From contig NZ_JACBZR010000001.1 of NCBI RefSeq assembly GCF_013408335.1, positions 3,883,501 through 3,947,500 of the forward strand: a stretch of DNA of 64,000 nt, in the 5' to 3' direction. The stretch is from Nocardioides panzhihuensis (GTDB lineage Bacteria > Actinomycetota > Actinomycetes > Propionibacteriales > Nocardioidaceae). The translations under genes were made by a program, and so were the position numbers. Position 1 is the first letter of the stretch, and every line of letters begins with the position of its first letter. This document shows, in pieces, positions 60,445 to 64,000 of this stretch. The notes below the pieces were generated by a model, which saw only the letters and a list, made by a program, of their open reading frames with translations, did no database searches and had not been told where the DNA came from.

Positions 60445-60900
60445 ATGATGGAGCAGGCGACCTACCGCGACCTGATGCATCGGCTCAGCGAGGTCGGGGC
60501 CGTCAAGAGGGGCCTCGCCCGCAACCTCCCGCCCGGCCTACCGGCCGGCTCCGCAGGCGTGCTGGGGCTCCTGAGCCAGCACGGCGAGATGACCATCAGC
60601 GAGCTCACCGATCTGCTCGCCGTCGACATCTCGGTGACCAGCCGCCACGTCTCCTACCTGGCCGACCACGGCTGGCTCGCGCGCTCCCCCAACCCGGCGG
60701 ACGGTCGATCACGCCTGCTGTGTCTCACCGCCTCCGGGCGAGACCTGCTCGCCGGGTTCTCCGACCACATCACCGAGCTGCTCTCCGAGCGGCTCGGCGA
60801 CTGGAGCGACGACGAGGTCCACGAGCTGATCCGGCTCATGGCCAAGCTGCACGACAGCATCGTCTGCCCAGCACACACGCTCACCCACGTACGCAGCTGA
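60445..60900 (+). CDS. MarR-family regulator
   Basis: A 151-residue winged-helix regulator. GEMTISELTDLLAVDISVTSRHVSYLADHGWLARSPNPADGRSRLLCLT has the recognition helix and wing with DGRSR. GAAGGGG is upstream of the tandem ATGATG. It is followed 43 bp later by an MFS exporter and then a YceI-family gene, so the three probably form one drug- or stress-responsive operon. Confidence 0.9.
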   Translation: MMEQATYRDLMHRLSEVGAVKRGLARNLPPGLPAGSAGVLGLLSQHGEMTISELTDLLAVDISVTSRHVSYLADHGWLARSPNPADGRSRLLCLTASGRDLLAGFSDHITELLSERLGDWSDDEVHELIRLMAKLHDSIVCPAHTLTHVRS

Positions 60901-60943
60901 GGCTCTGCCCAACACCGCTGTGCTCGATACAGAAGGGAAGTCC

Positions 60944-63439
60944 ATGGCAACGACGACCGCCGAACGGACGCACGCAGGTCCACCGGGAGGCTCGTCCGGC
61001 GGCGCCCCCGGGGCCCTGCACGGTCAGATGTCCCACCGCGAGATCATGGAGGCGCTCTCGGGCCTGCTGCTCGGCATGTTCGTGGCGATGATCTCCTCCA
61101 CGATCGTCTCCAACGCGCTGCCGGAGATCATCGCCGACATCGGCGGTGGGCAGTCGGCCTACACCTGGGTGGTCACCTCCACCCTGCTCACCATGACGGC
61201 CACCACGCCGCTGTGGGGCAAGATGGCCGACCTGTTCAGCAAGAAGCTGCTGATGCAGATCGCGCTGGTCCTCTTCGTGGCGGCCTCGGCCGTCGCCGGC
61301 CTGGCTCAGAACCCGGAGCAGCTGATCGCCGCCCGGGCGGTCCAGGGCATCGGCATGGGCGGCCTGACCGCCCTGGCCCAGATCATCATGGCGGCGATGA
61401 TCTCCCCGCGTGAGCGCGGCCGCTACTCGGGCTACCTCGGCGCCGTCTTCGCGGTCGCCACCGTCGGCGGCCCGCTACTCGGCGGGGTCATCACCGATGC
61501 CGACTCGCTCGGCTGGCGCTGGTGCTTCTACGTGGGCATCCCGTTCGCGATCGTCGCCTTCATCGTGCTGCAGAAGACACTGCACCTCCCCGTCGTCAGG
61601 CGGGAGGGCGTCAAGGTCGACTGGGCCGGCGCGTTCTTCATGGCGGCCGGCGTCTGCCTGCTGCTCGTCTGGGTCACCTTCGCCGGCGACAAGTACGACT
61701 GGGCCTCCTGGGAGACCGCTGCCATGGTCGGCGGCTCGGCGGCGCTCCTGGCGATCTTCGGCCTCGTCGAGTCGAAGGCCGCGGAGCCGATCGTCCCGTT
61801 GCGACTGTTCCGCAACCGGACGATCACGCTCTCCTCGCTCGCCTCGCTCTTCGTCGGTGTGGCGATGTTCGCCGGGACGATCTTCTTCAGCCAGTACTTC
61901 CAGCTCGCCCGCGACAAGTCCCCGACGATGGCCGGCGTGATGACGATCCCGATGATCGCCGGACTGTTCCTCTCCTCGACCATCTCGGGGCAGGTCATCA
62001 CCCGCACCGGGAAGTGGAAGGCCTGGCTCGTGGTCGGCGCCGCGCTGATCGTCGGCGGGCTGGGCATGCTCGGCACGATCCGCTACGACACCGAGTACTG
62101 GCACGTCGCCGTCTTCATGGCGGTTCTCGGCCTGGGTGTCGGTATGACGATGCAGAACCTGGTCCTCTCCACGCAGAACCAGGTCGCACCCGCCGACCTC
62201 GGCGCCGCCAGCTCGATGGTGACGTTCTTCCGCAGCCTCGGCGGCGCGATGGGCGTCTCCGCGCTCGGCGCCCTGATGGCCAACCGGATCGGCGACTACG
62301 TCAAGGACGGTCTGGCCGACCTGGGACCGCGGTACGCCGCGATGGCCCAGGGCACCTCGGGCGAGATCCCCGACATGGACAAGATCCCGGAGCCGCTGCG
62401 GACCGTGCTCGAGAGTGCGTACGGCCACGGCATCGCCGACATCTTCCTGGTGGCCGCGGCGGCAGCAGTCGTCGCGCTCGTGTTCGTGGTGTTCATCAAG
62501 GAGGTGCCGTTGAAGACCAAGGGCGGGCTCGCCCAGGCTGCCGAGGAGGCGACCGGCGTCGACGGGCCTGCGGCTGTCGCCGAGGCCGTCGCCGGGGTGC
62601 CCGAGCAACACCCGGCCGACAACCCCGCTCCGGCCGCATCCACTCCCGCATCCACTCCCGCATCCACTCCGGCCGGCAACGGGATCGCGCTGCACGGGTT
62701 CGTCCGAGGCGCCGGCAGCGTCCCGGTCTCGCACGCCGCCGTCACGCTGATCTCGCTGGCGGGACGTCAGCTCGGCCGGTCGGTCGCCCACGCCGACGGC
62801 TCCTACGCGGTGGACGCACCCGGCTCGGGGACATACGTCCTGATCGCCTCGGCCGACGGCTTCCAGCCGCAGGCGTCGACGGTGGTCGTGGGCGGCGAGC
62901 CGGTGGCGTACGACCTCCTGCTCAGCGGCACGACGGGCCTCAAGGGCATCGTGCGCAGCGGCGAGGACGGCGCGCCGGTCCAGGGTGCGATGGTGATCGT
63001 GACCGACGTACGTGGCGACCTGCTCTCCACCGGAACGACCGTCGCCGACGGCACCTTCTTCGTCAACGAGCTGGTCCCGGGACCAGCCACGGTCGCGGTC
63101 AACGCCGAGGGCTACCGCCCGCACGCCGTGCCGATCGAGATCGGCGCGACCGGGGTCACCCGGGTCGAGGTGGAGCTGGTCACCGGCGCCCGGCTGACCG
63201 GAGTCGTCAAGGCCGCGCTCGGCCCTCTCGCAGACGCCCGGGTGACGCTGGTCGACGCGGCCGGCAACGTGGTCGGGACCGCGACGACGGGCGCGGACGG
63301 GGCGTACGCCTTCGCCGATCTCGACGGTGGGGAGTACACGGTCCTGGCGACCAGCTATCCCCCGGCGGCCAGCGCGGTGAGCCTCACCGGCCACGGCGTC
63401 GACGGCCACGAGATCCTCCTCTCCCACCCCGAGGACTGA
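60944..63439 (+). CDS. DHA2 exporter with carboxypeptidase-regulatory-like repeats at its C-terminus
   Basis: An 831-residue protein. Residues 40-535 are a 14-helix EmrB/QacA-type antiporter (SSTIVSNALPEIIADIGG, GKMADLFSKKLLM, MGGLTALAQIIMAAMI). After a linker with three STPA repeats, about 240 residues form three beta-sandwich carboxypeptidase-regulatory-like repeats (GFVRGAGSVPVSHAAVTL, GIVRSGEDGAPVQGAMVIV and GVVKAALGPLADARVTLV). These usually act outside the cell, yet 14 helices would leave the tail inside. GAAGGG is upstream of the ATG. Confidence 0.9.
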   Translation: MATTTAERTHAGPPGGSSGGAPGALHGQMSHREIMEALSGLLLGMFVAMISSTIVSNALPEIIADIGGGQSAYTWVVTSTLLTMTATTPLWGKMADLFSKKLLMQIALVLFVAASAVAGLAQNPEQLIAARAVQGIGMGGLTALAQIIMAAMISPRERGRYSGYLGAVFAVATVGGPLLGGVITDADSLGWRWCFYVGIPFAIVAFIVLQKTLHLPVVRREGVKVDWAGAFFMAAGVCLLLVWVTFAGDKYDWASWETAAMVGGSAALLAIFGLVESKAAEPIVPLRLFRNRTITLSSLASLFVGVAMFAGTIFFSQYFQLARDKSPTMAGVMTIPMIAGLFLSSTISGQVITRTGKWKAWLVVGAALIVGGLGMLGTIRYDTEYWHVAVFMAVLGLGVGMTMQNLVLSTQNQVAPADLGAASSMVTFFRSLGGAMGVSALGALMANRIGDYVKDGLADLGPRYAAMAQGTSGEIPDMDKIPEPLRTVLESAYGHGIADIFLVAAAAAVVALVFVVFIKEVPLKTKGGLAQAAEEATGVDGPAAVAEAVAGVPEQHPADNPAPAASTPASTPASTPAGNGIALHGFVRGAGSVPVSHAAVTLISLAGRQLGRSVAHADGSYAVDAPGSGTYVLIASADGFQPQASTVVVGGEPVAYDLLLSGTTGLKGIVRSGEDGAPVQGAMVIVTDVRGDLLSTGTTVADGTFFVNELVPGPATVAVNAEGYRPHAVPIEIGATGVTRVEVELVTGARLTGVVKAALGPLADARVTLVDAAGNVVGTATTGADGAYAFADLDGGEYTVLATSYPPAASAVSLTGHGVDGHEILLSHPED

Positions 63440-63445
63440 TCCGCG

Positions 63446-64000
63446 ATGGCACTGACCGCACAGATCCGCACCCGCGACGGCTGGGCCGTGGCGCACGCGG
63501 TCGTCACCCTCACCGACACGGCCGGCGGTCAGGTGCTGCGCGCCGAGGCCGACGAGGACGGTGTCGTCACCGACGGCACCGTCCTCGCCCCCGGGCCGTA
63601 CGTCGCGATCATCACCGCGATCGGGTGGTCCCCCACCGCGGCGACGGCGATCGTCACCGCCTCGGGATCGGCCGCGCTCGGCACGATCACGCTGTCCCGA
63701 CAGGGAGACACCTCGCTCCCGGCCCCGGGGCCGTGGACGATCGACCCCGCCCACTCCACCGTCGGCGCGGTCGCACAGCACCTGGGCATCTCCAGCGTGC
63801 GCGGACGGTTCACCGACTTCAGCGGGGTCGTCGAGATCGCCCCGGACCATCTGGAGAAGTCACGCGTCGAGGCGGTCATCCGAGCCGCCTCGATCGACAC
63901 CGGCAATCGGATGCGCGACGAGCATCTTCGCAGCGCCGACTTCCTCGACGTCGAGGCCTCTCCCGAGATCGTCTACCGCTCCACCGGTCTCACCCCGGCC
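63446..64000 (+). CDS. YceI-family protein with N-terminal carboxypeptidase-like domain (partial)
   Basis: The first 185 codons of a gene cut by the right edge, starting 6 bp after the MFS stop. Residues 1-85 are another carboxypeptidase-regulatory-like domain (TAQIRTRDGWAVAHAVVTL). From about residue 95 it reads WTIDPAHSTVGAVAQHLGISSVRGRF, the start of a YceI lipocalin fold, which binds isoprenoid lipids in the envelope. No signal peptide is seen. The shared domain links it to the exporter. Confidence 0.85.
   Translation, partial: MALTAQIRTRDGWAVAHAVVTLTDTAGGQVLRAEADEDGVVTDGTVLAPGPYVAIITAIGWSPTAATAIVTASGSAALGTITLSRQGDTSLPAPGPWTIDPAHSTVGAVAQHLGISSVRGRFTDFSGVVEIAPDHLEKSRVEAVIRAASIDTGNRMRDEHLRSADFLDVEASPEIVYRSTGLTPA

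Noticed and set aside
1..64000. Prophage, integrative element or insertion sequence
   Set aside because: No integrase, transposase, phage structural gene, tRNA attachment site or composition break was found by reading.

Overview
This 64 kb window is very GC-rich chromosomal DNA from an actinobacterium. The gene set fits a Nocardioidaceae-like organism: WhiB1, the SigR/RsrA redox pair, a PdtaS-type kinase, bL37, Ni-superoxide dismutase with its maturation protease, an F420-type LLM oxidoreductase, many GTG/TTG starts and frequent CGTACG words. The genus is an inference from gene content. I see no rRNA, tRNA, CRISPR array, insertion sequence or prophage; the window reads as housekeeping and catabolic chromosome with a few local rearrangements.

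Layout. 1-5 kb: start of an MFS exporter, a quinone-oxidoreductase-like MDR enzyme, malic enzyme, the divergent sodX/sodN pair, and an RsbW-like anti-sigma factor with a SigB/SigF-type sigma factor. 5-12 kb: membrane protein, whiB1, pdtaS, a DUF2785-like protein, the 24-residue ribosomal protein bL37, rsrA-sigR, a hydrolase, an SRAP (YedK/HMCES) protein and a degenerate GGDEF protein. 12-24 kb: a giant ECF sigma factor fused to a zinc finger, membrane segments and cadherin-like ectodomains; aroA-rsgA-hisN; a CBS protein; a two-component system whose kinase is fused in frame to a DUF4173-like membrane protein; FKBP; S4 protein; DUF445 protein. 24-31 kb: a five-gene cluster (beta-ureidopropionase, dihydropyrimidinase, LLM oxidoreductase, class III aminotransferase, MMSA dehydrogenase) that would turn dihydropyrimidines into acetyl- or propionyl-CoA. 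31-42 kb: alditol-oxidase-like protein, chorismate mutase, thioredoxin, a 46-residue membrane protein, SNF2 helicase, hydrolase, succinate-semialdehyde dehydrogenase, acyl-CoA thioesterase, and an orphan N6-adenine DNA methyltransferase with a 21-bp repeat tail. 42-50 kb: MGDG-synthase-like glycosyltransferase, amidohydrolase, RNase H protein, LuxR-type regulator, aldo/keto reductase, TetR with a DUF4383 protein, and a FadD15-type acyl-CoA ligase. 50-64 kb: pobA with an MFS carrier, a broken MDR/SDR chimera, an IdeR-boxed HugZ-like gene, an AurF-like diiron oxygenase, acyl-CoA dehydrogenase with TetR, gnd, a methyltransferase, and a MarR-MFS-YceI operon running off the right edge.

Connections. 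sigR has a plausible self-promoter and trxA, 24 kb away, carries a textbook SigR promoter, so part of the thiol-stress circuit lies inside the window. Catabolic genes sit beside candidate operators for CRP/GlxR, KstR-like, TetR, MarR and IdeR regulators. Several convergent gene pairs share a single long hairpin that could terminate both transcripts.
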